Origin: Chinchilla lanigera
Lineage: Eukaryota; Chordata; Mammalia; Rodentia; Chinchillidae
Assembly: GCF_000276665.1 (NCBI RefSeq)
Contig: NW_004955427.1
Location: forward strand, 2,632,509 to 2,696,508
DNA length: 64,000 bases
Direction of reading: 5' to 3'
Of this stretch, positions 32,762 through 44,330 are shown one piece after another (the first letter of the stretch is position 1; the number at the start of each line of letters is the position of its first letter). The translations under genes and the position numbers were made by a program. The notes below the pieces were generated by a model. The model made no database searches and had not been told where the DNA came from. It saw nothing but the letters and a program-made list of their open reading frames with translations.

Positions 32762-33865
32762 AGAAGCAAGGTTAAAAATTCACATGATCATCTCAATAAA
32801 TAGATGCATTAAAAAAATTGACAAAATCAAACATCCATTTATGATAAAAGCCCTGAAGAAAATAGGCATAGACGGACCTCATCTCGAGCTGATAAAAGCC
32901 ATTTATGACAAGTCTACTCCCAACAGAACATTGCAGAGAAAAACTGAAAGCTCCCCTTCTAAAATCAGGAACAAGACAAGAATGTTCACTGTCAACACAC
33001 AGCTCATCACAGTCATCAAAACATTAGCCAAAGCACTGAAGCAAGACAAAGAAATGAAAGGGGTATACGCAGGAAAGGAAGAAGTCAAATTCTCATTATT
33101 TGCAGATGACCCCTACAGAGAACACCCCAAATAATCCGCCAGATAACTCCAAGAATTAATCGTCAAATTCAGCAGTGTAGCAGGGTACAGAATAAAAACA
33201 CAAAAATTAATTATGTTCCTGTACACCATTAGTGGACTTGCTGAGAAAGAAATTAGGAAGCACTGTCCTCACAATAGGAACAAAATTTAAATATTTTGGA
33301 ATTAACCTATGCAGGGAAGTGAAAAACTTCTACAACTTACAACTACCTTACTCTGAAAAAGAAAATTGAGGAGGACATAAAAAATGGAAAGATATTCCTT
33401 GTTCCTGGACAAGCAGAAAAATATAGTCAAAATGACCATACTTTTGATACACAGATTTAAAACAATGCCAATGAAAATACCAATAGTATTCTTCACAGAA
33501 CTAGAGAAAACAATCATAAAATTCATATGGAGTCAGTAGAGACCCAAAATAGTGAAAGCAACCTTGGGTAACAGAAGCAAGTGAGAGGCATCACGATCTT
33601 GGATTGAAGTTATATTACAAAGCTACAGTAATAAAGACAGCATGGAAACAGCACAAAAACAGACATCAGATCAATGGGACAGAACAGAGGTGCAGAAACA
33701 GCCCAGCCACATTCAACTATTTGACCTGGACAAAGGGGCCAAAAGCATACACTGGAGGAAAGATAACCTCTTTAATAAATAATACTGAGAAAACTGGCTA
33801 TCCACATGCAGAAGATTGACTCTAGGCCAATACCTCTCACCATGTGAGAGTAGTAATACCTCTCT

Positions 33866-34056
33866 TTTTATTTTAAAGAGAGTAGTAAATGAGAAAAAAA
33901 AAAAAAACAGCAGCGCACCAACATCACAAACATAAATGAAACAAAGCAAGAACATTAAAAGTGATACAGGGTTTCAAGACAAAATGGTAGGAAAAACAGT
34001 GGTTGTTATATTACATATTGTTATGTTCAACTACATTGCTCAGATTACCAGATGTA
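33866..34056 (-). mobile_element. short L1 3'-UTR insertion, antisense
   Basis: Matches the unit at 36946-37122: TTTTTATTTTAAAGAGA, AATGATACAGGGTTTCAA-type, GGTTGTTATATTACATATTG and GTTGCTCAGATTACCAG. In reverse complement it resembles the 3' UTR of the L1 ending at 8263. It interrupts the host L1 ORF2 between the CTCTCACCATG block and the AAAATGGATCAAAG block. Confidence 0.75.
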
Positions 34057-34685
34057 AACTAAAAATGGATCAAAGTTATAAACAATTATCCTGCTTGAAG
34101 ATAAAATAAGTAAAACCTGAATACGTGGGTGTAAGCAAGAACGTTCTCAACAGAACCCCAACAGCACAAGAAATAATACTGAGTCAACAAGTGGAATCAT
34201 ATCAAGTTTAAAATCTGCATAGCAAAATAAACAACCAACAGAGTGAAGAGACAGCCTTCAGAATGGGGAAAAAATTTTCCAGCTATTCCTCAAATAGAGA
34301 ACTAATGTCTAAAATGTATAAAGAAGCCCCTCGCCCCAAATAAAAGACCCAATCAAAAAATGGGCAATTGAAATAAACAGACACTTCTCAGAAGTACAAA
34401 TGGCCAATAAATACATGAAAAAACACTGAGCATCTGTGGCCATTAGAGAAATACAAATTAAAACAACACTGAAATACCATCTCACTCTACAAACAACGAC
34501 TGTGGTCAAGAAATCAAGTAATAACAAATGCAGTGGAGGATGAAGGAAAAAGGAAACTTTCTACACTGTTAGTGGGAATGTAAACTATACAAGCGCTGAG
34601 GAAGTCTATAAATATTCCTCAAAAACTAAAACCATAAATATCATTTGACCCAGTTCTTTCCCTTCTAGGTATCTTCCTAGAGAGC

Positions 34686-35824
34686 TCCTCCCCATCTGTG
34701 GTCCTAGCCTTGCATCACTGACTCCATATGGAAAATTCCAGCTACACGTTTATTGACCTAGCTGTATAGGAGCTAGAGTAGCATCTTCTCAGAATTTTCT
34801 GTTTCTGGGATAGTAAGGAAATTTTTGTTTATATATCAGGAAATGGACTCTGCTTCCCATCAAGATCTTTATGGCAGAAAATGCCCCAAAATAGGAAAGA
34901 TGATAAAATACTAGAGAGCTTTAAAAGGAGGAGGCAGGTGGTGAATAGATACCTTCTCCCAGATTTCTCAGATAATTGCTTCTGGAACTATGATGTGGGC
35001 ATACTCTTCTTTCCTGATAACCTAAAATAATTGACTTTTTATGGCCATACTTTTATGTGTCTAATTTTGTGTGAAAGTCAAATTTCCCATTAGCCTTCCA
35101 CCTCACTCAAGGCTGAAGTTATAGCACTTTTTTCTTTATAGGTGATATTTTTCACACAGAACTCACAGTTACATGGCCTCCACTTTACACTTAGCTTCCT
35201 GCATTACTTTGGAGTGTAGCTTTGGAAAAGGTATACTAGGTTCCATATGGTGTGAGATGTCATAACTTTCCTCATTCCTGCCTTCACTGGTCTAAAAGCA
35301 TGTCCAATCTACTCTTCAGTTTTTCTTCCTCAGCCAGACCTCTGAAAAATTCACCCTCGCTTGAGTGCTGCTCCCGAGAGCCATGATGCTACATAAAACT
35401 AGATTTACCAAACAGGGAGTGGCTACCTACAACAACGTCTAACATTCTATGAAGCAACTAGCAATGATCTGGGATACCTCAAGAAAATAGTTGAGATAAG
35501 TATGAGCCCTCTATAGGTTCTCCCAAGCCACAAGCCTTTCTCTGACATCCCACGTCTTGCTTAGTAACCTGCAGAAAAAATGTAGGATTTAATCACACCA
35601 GCATGTGAACGGCTGACCTTAAAAGAAATCTTCCTTGAGCTCTTCCGAAATGCTCCAGCACTTCTCTGAAAAGTAGCTTTTATCCAACAGTGAAGACTTA
35701 AAAACTGACCACAGATCCTTACTTTTCCCTTTTCTGCATTAAGTTTCCACAAGTGACTTTAAGTCTAACATGGTCCAATACAAAAGTCAAACACAACACC
35801 AGACATTTTGAAGAAAAATTGGGA
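34686..35824. other. unassigned stretch
   Basis: About 1.1 kb with no recognised gene or repeat; base composition close to average. Confidence 0.4.
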
Positions 35825-36270
35825 TATGGGTTTTTTTTTCTGACAGCCTCCCTGAGATGTCTTGGTTTTTGAGTCCTTAATAATAGTCATTCTTACTGGA
35901 ATAATATGGAATCTCGGGGGCTGGGGATTTAGCTCAGCAGCAAAGCACCTGCCTGGCCAGCCAAGGTCGTGAGTTCGGTTCCTGGTACCAGAGAAAAACA
36001 AACAAACAAACAAAAAAAACAAAAAAAAATATGGAATCTCGGTGTTATGATTGGCATTTCAGCAGACAGGTAAAGAAAATGTGGTATTTATGCACAGTGG
36101 AATAATACTCTGCCATAAAGAAGAATAAATTTGGGTCATTTGTAGGAAAATGAATAGATCTTGAGAATATAACGTAATGTGAAATAAATCATACACAAAA
36201 GGTTAGATATCGCATGATTTTTTTCTAATATAAGACTCCCAAAATATAAATAATTTAAAGAGCAAAAGAA
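35825..36270. mobile_element. L1 3' end with 5' inversion (twin priming)
   Basis: The left part (35825-36062, excluding a SINE) is antisense ORF2: ATAATAGTCATTCTTACTGG, AATATGGAATCTCGG and TGTTATGATTGGCATTTC. The right part (36065-36270) is sense ORF2 end and 3' UTR: GAAAATGTGGTATTTATGCA, CAGTGGAATAATACTCTGCC, AAGAAGAATAAATTTGGGTC. The antisense part is the ORF2 region lying just upstream of the sense part, the arrangement produced by twin priming. Confidence 0.75.
35918..36027 (+). mobile_element. ID-like SINE with perfect 15-bp target-site duplication
   Basis: GGGCTGGGGATTTAGCTCAG, CAGCAAAGCACCTGCCTGGC, CAGCCAAGGTCGTGAGTTCG, GGTTCCTGGTACCAG and an A-rich (CAAA)n tail. The duplication AATATGGAATCTCGG occurs at 35903-35917 and 36028-36042. 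Inserted in the inverted half of the L1. Confidence 0.97.
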
Positions 36271-36930
36271 AAGATGATAGGTGACGGGGAAGTAGACTCT
36301 CTGGAAATGAGAAGGAACGCTGGTGAAGGAGGGAGAGTGGAGGGCAGGGGGCAAAGCGGAATCAAAATGACCGAGATTTCACAGGTAAACATACCAGCTC
36401 CCCAAGATTCATGTAACTGTTACATACCGCAAACATATGCTGATAAAATTTTCAAACTGTTTTGCCACTGATTTTTAAAGAATAAAATATAATAATCAAA
36501 TCAGTATAAATCAGATTTTCATTTGAAGGGCAGAAAAAACCTGTACAGCGGCATGTGCTTATTTTCATGTTGTGTTAAAACAATACTTAGTCATAAAAAG
36601 TAATAGATTGCTCTGAACCAGTTCTGTGTATTTGCCCTATAGAAAATTACATTTCATAGTTGCTAGTTGCATTTTAAGAAAGTCCAAACTACAGCAAATA
36701 TAATCAACTTATTTAGCATTTTACACGAGAAATTTCTTAATCTTCTCTCTTACTCAAACTGATAAGCTATTTTAAGTTTCTTAATAATTGGTCTGATGTG
36801 TCAAATTCATATGACCAAGAGATTGCCAGAAGGCAGCATGTTCAAGCTCAAAGTAATCTAACAAAAATAATCTCTTAGAATGTTTATCTAGTAGCAAGTA
36901 TGAAGGTTTATAAGACCTTAAATAATTTTC
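36271..36930. other. non-repetitive stretch
   Basis: No gene or repeat recognised. Confidence 0.35.
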
Positions 36931-36945
36931 TAGCTTCTAAATTCT

Positions 36946-37122
36946 TTTTTATTTTAAAGAGAAAAAAATAATAAAATAACAACAACAAAGCCCAAACCAA
37001 ACAATAAAAATGATACAGAATTTAAAAACAAGATGATAGGAGATTAACAATGGTTGTTCTATTACATATTGCTATCTTCAACAAAGTTGCTCAGATGATC
37101 AGAAGTAAGAATACAAGATTGG
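36946..37122 (-). mobile_element. 177-bp L1 3'-UTR insertion with perfect target-site duplication
   Basis: Flanked exactly by TAGCTTCTAAATTCT (36931-36945 and 37123-37137). On the minus strand it ends in TTAAAATAAAAA, a short A tail. Its TGTATCATTTTTATTGTTTG and GCTTTGTTGTTGTTATTTTA parts resemble the 3' UTR at 8180-8260, so this is an extremely 5'-truncated L1. Confidence 0.85.
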
Positions 37123-37137
37123 TAGCTTCTAAATTCT

Positions 37138-38059
37138 TGCAAATCATCATTTGTTTGTGATTCACAGATATATAATTATCACAGATATAAACATATGTGT
37201 ATAAACACTTGCCCAAAAATAAGAATAAAGAGGAAATATTTTTCTCTCAAAAAAGTCTGCAACACAGATGAGTTCTAGGCTTAAACAGAAACCTTAATAG
37301 CAGTTTTTTAAGATAACAAAATACATTCTGTAAGAATGTAAATCAAAATCCTTTATTCAACCTCAGAGAATAAATACAGATAAAACAGATAATTAACAGG
37401 AAAACCTAAGAGAATAAATAACAACTAAGGTCAACATGAAGACATGTTTGATATGATAAAGTGTGTCCACAATATCCCATATTTGTGAGGAAGTACTGCC
37501 AGTAAAAAGTTACATTTATATGGAAGTTTTCATGCAGGCTGTCTATTATCTATCTTTTCCAGACAGTGATCTATTAGTAACCAACAAAAACAATGTAAAT
37601 ACCAAAGAGGTGATGAGGTAGGCTCTGTAATAGTTAAACTTCTTGAAGTGTCTTCACCAAATTCATAATCCTATGACAGCTCAGGAAAAAAGCTTCAAAC
37701 AGATACTACAAGAACTTAAATAACAGTACAAGAAGTTTGTGATCAGCACAGTTTAAGATACATATGGTTATAAAAAGTCAGTATTTCAGTATTAACTATG
37801 ACTGCATATGATAACTTACATGCAAATCTGCAGATGACACACAGTATTATAATTTTTCCTTAGTGCCTGATATCAACCTGTAACCAAGGGCAGTTCTGAA
37901 ACCATAAAGAAAAATGTATTAGGGTTTCTTCAGAATGTAGGAATATGGAATGCACATAACACTGACTAATTTTTTTTTACTTTTTTAACAAACCAATTCA
38001 GAAAGTTACTAACATCATTGAGACAGTAACCTAAAAGACAACGACATTGCTCCATGGTT
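37138..38059. other. non-repetitive stretch
   Basis: About 0.9 kb with no recognised gene or repeat. Confidence 0.4.
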
Positions 38060-38740
38060 TGAATGTCCCTATTGAAACTACCTCTACTTCTTTGAAGAAT
38101 TAAGAGGTGGCAATGGCAAAAAAAAAGAAACTCTTTTGTTGTTGATGAGATTGTAAATTACCAGAGACATTCTGGAGAATAGTATGGAGGTTCCTGAAAA
38201 AATTAAAACTGTAACAATAGTATGATCCAGCTATCCCACTCCTGCATATCCTCAAAGGAATCAAAAAGTTGGTGTAGGGGCTGGGGATTTAGCTCAGCGG
38301 CAAAAGCGCCTGCCTGGCAAGCGCAAGGTCGTGAGTTCGGTTCCCGGTACCGGAGGAAAAAAAAAAAAAAGGTTCAAAAAGTTGGTGTAATGGAAAAATA
38401 CCTGCACACCGTGTTTACTGTGCCTCTGTTCACACCCCTATTGTATGGAATCAGCCTAAGTGCTCCTCAACAGGTGAATAGATCAGGAAAACATGGTGTA
38501 CACAAAGCCAAGTGATAGCCATGAAAAGAGTGAAATCCTGTCATTTTCAGGAACATGAGTGGAACTGGAGGACATCCAGATAAGTGAAATAAGTCACACA
38601 CAGACAGACAAACACCACATGTTCTCAGAATAGCCATTGCTGGAGATTAGGGATTAGTGGTAGAGGGACAGAAGTTGATCACTGCATGCTGCATGACTAT
38701 GTGGACATATCTCACCAAACCCCATTAAAAATGTTAACAA
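38060..38740 (+). mobile_element. L1 3'-end fragment, interrupted by an ID SINE
   Basis: Sense late ORF2 of an old L1: TTGTTGATGAGATTGTAAAT, GAATAGTATGGAGGTTCCTG, CCAGCTATCCCACTCCTGCA, then after the SINE AATCAGCCTAAGTGCTCCTC, GAACATGAGTGGAACTGGAG and AGTGAAATAAGTCACACACA. Its 3' UTR runs to about 38740. Confidence 0.85.
38277..38373 (+). mobile_element. young ID-like SINE with perfect 16-bp target-site duplication
   Basis: Nearly identical to the copies at 25390 and 51770. The duplication TCAAAAAGTTGGTGTA sits at 38261-38276 and 38374-38389. It differs from 25390 by one extra A in the CGGCAAAAGCG segment and a short tail change. Confidence 0.97.
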
Positions 38741-38789
38741 AATGACTTCAGAAAAATCACTTTTGGAGGGAGAAAAGGCAGCACTAAGA

Positions 38790-39094
38790 GGCAGGGTTTC
38801 TGGAAGCTGACTGGATGATGGAGCATGACAGTTGACTTGCTTTCGAGAGATGGGCCTGGTTAGAGGTGGGTCACTGGAGGCCGACCTTCTCGGTCCTCTT
38901 CTCTCGCTTTCTGCCTCCTGACTTCTGGGTCCTAAATAGCTTTCCTCCGCCCAGGCCCTTCAAGCATGCTGTTTCTGCCTTGGCTCCAGCCAACCATGGG
39001 CTGAACCCTCTGAAACTGTGAAGCAAAATAAACCTCTCTTTAAAATTGTGGGTGTCAGGTAGTCTATCTCAGCAATGAGAAAGCAACTAAGATA
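38790..39094 (+). mobile_element. MaLR-like LTR
   Basis: Sense LTR: GGTGGGTCACTGGAGGCCGA, CTGTTTCTGCCTTGGCTCCA, GCCAACCATGGGCTGAACCC, AAAATAAACCTCTCTTTAAA (polyadenylation signal), GTGGGTGTCAGGTAGTCTAT and AAAGCAACTAAGATA. Same family as the LTRs at 19895, 43970 and 46018. Left edge approximate. Confidence 0.75.
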
Positions 39095-39415
39095 TGGGGT
39101 CATTAAAAGGCGATTTAATCATGACCAGGCCCTCTTGGGGACTAATGTACTTGTGCATTAGTACAGTAACGAATTATCTTGAGAGCAGGTCTGTTGTAAA
39201 AGCCAGCTTGGCTCATTGCCTTGTTGTTCCCTCTGGCCACGAGATGCTCTTCCTCAGTGCTACTCAACAGAGTCCCAGTCGTAGCAAGAAAGCCTTCACT
39301 CATGCGGCTCCTCAGACCTGGACCTCCCAGGCTCCAGAACTATGAGCTGAATTTATTATTTATAAACCACCCAGTCTGCGCTTTGTTGTAGCAACATAAA
39401 ATGGACTAAAAGACA
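39095..39415 (+). mobile_element. MLT1/MST-like LTR
   Basis: CCTCCCAGGCTCCAGAACTA, TGAGCTGAATTTATTATTTA, TAAACCACCCAGTCTGCGCT and ATAAAATGGACTAAAAGACA, the typical 3' end of mammal-wide MaLR LTRs. Abuts the LTR to the left. Confidence 0.75.
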
Positions 39416-40346
39416 TCATTTTAACTTTGCGTTTCTCTTCTCACCAGCCCACCTGGTGCTCACTGAAGTAACAGGAATTCTCTTTCCTTAGGAGCATTAG
39501 ACCATTGCCACAAACATTGTACCACTGATGGACTTCTTAAACTCAAAGCAAGTTTGCTCAAAATGTTTTCGTTGGAAATGCCTTAAGTAGATGAAGAGAA
39601 CTATCTACCAATAGTTTTTATAGTTGCTGTTCCCATGGCATAAATGCATAAAATGCCGATATCTAAGGATGAAGCTATTTTTTCAAGAACTATTGGTTAT
39701 TTATCTCCCTGACTTCTGAAATCTTCCCTGATCCCCTCACCAGGTTAGAAGTCCCATTTATATCTTCACAAAGCAATCTGTACCCTTCACTCCTGCCACT
39801 ACTATTTATAATCACATTAGTCATCACACATAATAACTTCACCAACATTTGTTATCTGTTATCTGGCTTTGCAAGTCTTTACGAAAAAAGTCTTTATGAA
39901 AGCAACATGTAGCACATTTTGTTTCTTACACTTATTAACTAAGAAACATAGCTCATGTGAATAAATGAGTCTTCACGAAGAGCAAAATGATGAGTTCTTG
40001 GAAGGGCCACATTTGAAATGTGCCATAAAATCTGTATTTTACTTTTTAACTACTTTACCAAGAAACCTTACAACTATTACTCATGAAAGATGTAGGTATC
40101 CTATTTTGACATATCATAACACCACAAGCTTTTGCTTTGTGCTCCTAATTGCAAGAATTACTACAATTATCTCAGCTCCTCTTATCTACCACAGAAATTA
40201 CAATGTGCTATTATTCCAGATAGAACAGTCCCCACTGTTCAAAATGTCCACTCCTAAACCTCTGAAATCTATGAATATAGCACCTTACATTGAAAAGCTA
40301 AATCAAAGACCTTTTTATGGGAATACTATCATGGAATGACTAGATG
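39416..40346. other. non-repetitive stretch
   Basis: No repeat recognised. A 124-codon frame (39965-40339) has no family features. Confidence 0.35.
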
Positions 40347-40400
40347 TCTTAGTCTGTTTGTGCTGCTATAACAAAATACCTGTCACTGGGTGTAAGAATA
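40347..40400 (-). mobile_element. MLT1-like LTR end, antisense
   Basis: GTCTTAGTCTGTTTGTGCTG and CTATAACAAAATACC are the antisense end of MaLR LTRs. Only about 50 bases are left, cut by the LTR that follows. Confidence 0.6.
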
Positions 40401-40407
40401 AGACGGA

Positions 40408-40743
40408 CTGTCAAATTCATTGGCTTGTGAATTGCCCGGGGTTTTAATAAAGTGCACTTCTGGGTGTGTTTGAGTGGGTCATAGAGATGTGCATCAGGTC
40501 CGTATCGGGCCCCTCCTTCTCTCCTTTCTGGTGCTGCTCTGCTTGCAGCCATCATGAACTATGCATGCTCTCTCCCCCACACCCTTCCACCAGGTGCTTC
40601 TGCCTTGGACACCTTTCTGCATCGGCTGTTTCTACCCACTACCGTCAACTAAACCCCATAAAACCGTGAGTCGAAATTAAACCTCCCGTTTAACTTGGGT
40701 GTGTCAGTTATTGTATCTTAGTGACAGGGAAGCTAATTAACAC
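40408..40743 (+). mobile_element. LTR with TG/CA ends, MaLR-related
   Basis: Runs from TGTCAAATTCATTGGCTTGT to AAGCTAATTAACACA, about 336 bases. Contains GAAATTAAACCTCCCGTTTA then TTGGGTGTGTCAGTTATTGT, parallel to the AATAAACCTCTCC...GTGTCAGGTA block of the other LTRs but more diverged. Confidence 0.65.
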
Positions 40744-42694
40744 AAAAAATCGTGCTAGAAAAGTAGGGTCATTGCTGCCTGCAACTGATCGTGTGTATTA
40801 GAATCCTTTGGTACTGGCTGCAGGACTTTTTTTTTGCTTCATTGCAATGACATAGCTAAGGAAAACTAGAAGAAGTAACTTAGGACAAAAAGGTCAATAT
40901 GCAATATTTCAGTTCTTATTTCCAAACTATTTGGAATTTTGGCTAAAGAAACAGAAAAGTAATCATATCAGTGATTTATAATATTAATCATTGAGTAGAT
41001 TAGTTAAGACTTTATAAGCACTAAATATACACATACAATAATTAAAAGATTACCCAAAGAACTTTTAAATAACCAAGGTTTATCAACAAAATGAATAATT
41101 CTTTACTAAGGACATTTAATCTCTGGATGTAGCAGTTCTAGCAATGCTTAAAGATAAACTTAGTCAATGTACAATATTCTCAGTTCTTGGTTCCAAACTA
41201 AAAACTTACTATGCTTGTTACTATAGAAACTCACAACAGCATCACTTTCCAAATCAATCCCTTCAGTATTACTTATCTTAATTCTGTTGAATTTTACAGA
41301 CATATATGACTTAAACACTTTGCTCATATACAGATTTTTCCCCAGAAAAGTCATTTTCTATTCTCTCATACTCTCCAACAGAAAGAGAGACCTGAGTCAC
41401 AAGTTTGAGGTAAGTGTTCTTACTCCTAACCTAGGGATGTTTACATACCATTCTAGCCAAAAACTGTGCAGGCCAGAACACTATGAAGAATGTCAAATGT
41501 TAATGTAGAACCCTCCATTGAGTCCTGTCTTGCCACTCAGTATTTAACACTGTGATTGATTCATGTCACTTTGGAGATGAAACATAGTCCTATATCCACC
41601 AAAATAAAATAGTATCAAGATTTCTTCTGGCTTTACACATGTGTAAAACTAATGTGTTATTTAAACCGTACAGATGAGAAGCTCATTTCTACATAAAATA
41701 CCATGGAATATTTCTTAAATGAAGCTTCTTCAAAATTGACATCAGCATTTAAGTAGTTAACATCTATTCTCACATTGTATATTTACGTGACTACTTTCTC
41801 TGCTTCCTACAGAAAAATGAAGGAAACCTATTTCCAGATTGCTTATTTTAAGTTAGTTGAATTTAAACAAAGGTTAATCAGTCTCAGTCATTTACAAGTA
41901 GGTCAAAGATTTTGTTTCCTCTTAAATTAAAATGCCTCCTGGCTGTTGATGTGAGAATACAAAAAAGTCACCAGCCTCTTGCCTTTGCTTCTGAGAATGA
42001 ATAAGATACTTGAGAAAATTTTTGATTAGTTAACTTGTAGAAAAAGAATACACTGTGCTTAATAGTGTAAATATAAGAATCCTTCCCATATGCCATAATT
42101 TTTTTCTCAAAATATTTTACAGTCATAGAACTCCATGTGAAATGCTGCTAAGCTAGCACACTGTGAAATGTTGCCCAGGATGGGTCTAATATCTTAACGA
42201 GCCCAGTGTCTGTGTTAGGACCCCTGAGAGAAGACACTTCCAAAAATGGCAGTATGAGCTCACCCACAAGTTGACTACAAGTTGACTAGCGGCTTTATGA
42301 GAGATTTTAATTTGATGCTAAATGTCAACCTGATATGCTGCCTTCGGCTCAGTAATCACGTAGCACAGGAGTGCTTATATCACCCTGAAATGTCTGACAC
42401 GTTAGTGTCCTATTGAGATGCTATTTTATTTCTATAATGTAAAGACAGGTGCTAAATTTTAATTGAACTAGTGCTTCAATTTCTAATTCAGTTCAACTTA
42501 TTTAAAGATCTACAATAAAGTCCGCACACATTTTATATCATCAAAACAAGCATAACAAATTTTTGAAAGATGATAGCATAGATTTTAATGAGCTGTGATG
42601 CTTTGTCTTGCAAATGATTATGAAATTTAACATTGTTACTGTGGTCACAGAAAGCCAGTTGATACATGCGTGCACACATACTTGCATACTCTCA

Positions 42695-42698
<4 letters not shown>
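40744..42698. other. long non-repetitive stretch
   Basis: About 2 kb with no recognised transposon or exon. A direct CACAAGTTGACTACAAGTTG mini-duplication lies near 42262. Confidence 0.4.

Positions 42699-42730
<32 letters not shown>
42699..42730. repeat. (CA)16 microsatellite
   Basis: Uninterrupted CA units. Confidence 0.97.
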
Positions 42731-42732
<2 letters not shown>

Positions 42733-43969
42733 GGAGGTGGTGAATTTTTTACCATTTCACAGGAGATTTTGTCAGTTCTACTATTTTGTCACCTATAGTC
42801 TAGACTAGATACTGTGCTACACACTGAAGATACAGAGGAAAATGAAGATGGAAGATCTGTTCTGGGGCCCATCTGGGTTAGGCAAACCAATGCCCGTGAC
42901 ATAATATGTCTACTAAAATATGTAGTATAAAAAGGAAATGGTCCTAGGAGGAAGGTGGAAAAAAGAGGTATAGTCACACTGTTTCTCTTGTAGAAGTGTG
43001 AAAACCAAGTCACAGGGAGACCTACCGTTAGTCCAAGAAATTCGAGTCTCTTCTAGCCTAAATCCACTAACCAGTTTCAGTGCACTATAGCTGTGCCTAA
43101 ACTTCACCCATAACCAGGTTCAGAATCTGAAATCCCCTTGGACTGAGGGGAAAGAGGGACACAGGATGTCCTAGTTCCCAGGGACATCAATGAAGCAGCT
43201 AAGGTTAGAAAAAGCATGAGCTTTAGGCACTGCTCATCTCCCAACTAGCATTCAGTCTAAGAAGAAACTCACCTACTGTGAGATGCTCCATCTTTCAGAA
43301 TAGACTAGAACACCAGCACTTAGCATCCCTTCTTATCTCATTTTTCCAATACTGACTTCATCTGCTACATTTAAATTCTCGCATACATCCCAGTAATCAT
43401 ACCTTACTTTCCTGTTTTCTCTAAGGCTATTTTTAAGTGATGCTAGCCATCATTATTGAAGTTCTTTTCCTATAATTTATTCATAATCTTTATGTGAGCA
43501 CCAAGCTCTGAAATGTGCTGGCTTTGAGATCTGTGACTGAAACACAGAGACTGAAAAGAAGTTGGTGGAAGATTTTTAAAGGTGCAGTAACCCAAGTGAT
43601 TAATCAAAGTGGGATACATTTTATAGGAGAGAAGAGATGCTGTAATTAAGTGAAGATAGGAAATATGAAATTTAAAAGGTGATATACTGTTGAAGCAAAG
43701 CCAGAAGCAAGAAGGAAATATTTAAAGTATACCTAGTACATAAGCAAGAGGACAGAGGCCGTATTATTTCCCTGTGTGTTTAACATCATCTTGCAGGATT
43801 ATAGAAAGAGCAGAATATGATAAATCTCATACCACATGCTTTCACTAATAGGTAGTTTGGCAGTTGGGTGACTTGCAAAGTACAGTAGATGCTCAGTAAA
43901 TATTTGAATGCAAGAAGCATAGCAAACAGAAAAGCAGAATTAGAAAGAGGCGAGTTTCACTATAGTTAT
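42731..43969. other. non-repetitive stretch
   Basis: No recognisable gene or repeat. Confidence 0.4.
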
Positions 43970-44330
43970 GGTCTAAATTTTAAACATCCCCAACGTATTC
44001 AGAAGGTGATTAGACTGTGGAGAAATCATACTCCTCAGTGGATTCATTCACTGCTGAGTTCGGCAATTGACTGTGATGCTTGGCAGTGGGGCCTGATTGA
44101 GGATGGGTCACCGGGCATTGACCAGGGTATATTCTATCCACGACACCTCCATTCGCTTTCTGCTTTCTGGCTTCCAAGGCATGAGAAGCTATATTCTGCC
44201 AGATCCATCCACTATTCCCCTTTTTTCTTTGGAGCCAGCCAAACTGAGGACTGAATCCACTGAAACCCCAGAGTCAAAATAAACCTCTCCCCTTTTAGGG
44301 TGTGGGTACTGGGTATCTGGTCCAGATATG
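43970..44330 (+). mobile_element. 5' LTR of the two-LTR element
   Basis: GTGATTAGACTGTGGAGAAA, GATTCATTCACTGCTGAGTT, GGATGGGTCACCGGGCATTG, AGCCAGCCAAACTGAGGACT, and AAAATAAACCTCTCCCCTTT (polyadenylation signal) with GTGTGGGTACTGGGTATCTG. Edges approximate. Confidence 0.75.

Larger units (their letters stand above)
31116..34685 (+). mobile_element. L1 ORF2 fragment, split by a retropseudogene
   Basis: Plus-strand ORF2 from the RT entry (ATAACCAAGTAGGCTTCATC at 31133) to the C-terminal region (GACCCAGTTCTTTCCCTTCT at about 34648). The frame stops at 31221 in a CACATGAACAGAAGCAAGG block and resumes at 32772 with TTAAAAATTCACATGATCAT, exactly the next codons of L1 (compare 6070-6105). Further blocks: ADDPYREHPK (about 33100), [16 protein letters not shown] (about 33490), and HFSEVQMANKYMKKH (about 34385). 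Interrupted a second time at 33866-34056. Confidence 0.88.

Noticed and set aside
33866..37122. pair of similar about 180-bp units first taken for an unknown SINE family
   Set aside because: Comparison with 8100-8263 shows they are L1 3'-UTR pieces in antisense; kept only as short L1 insertions.
42541..42808. open frames over a CA repeat
   Set aside because: Microsatellite artefact.
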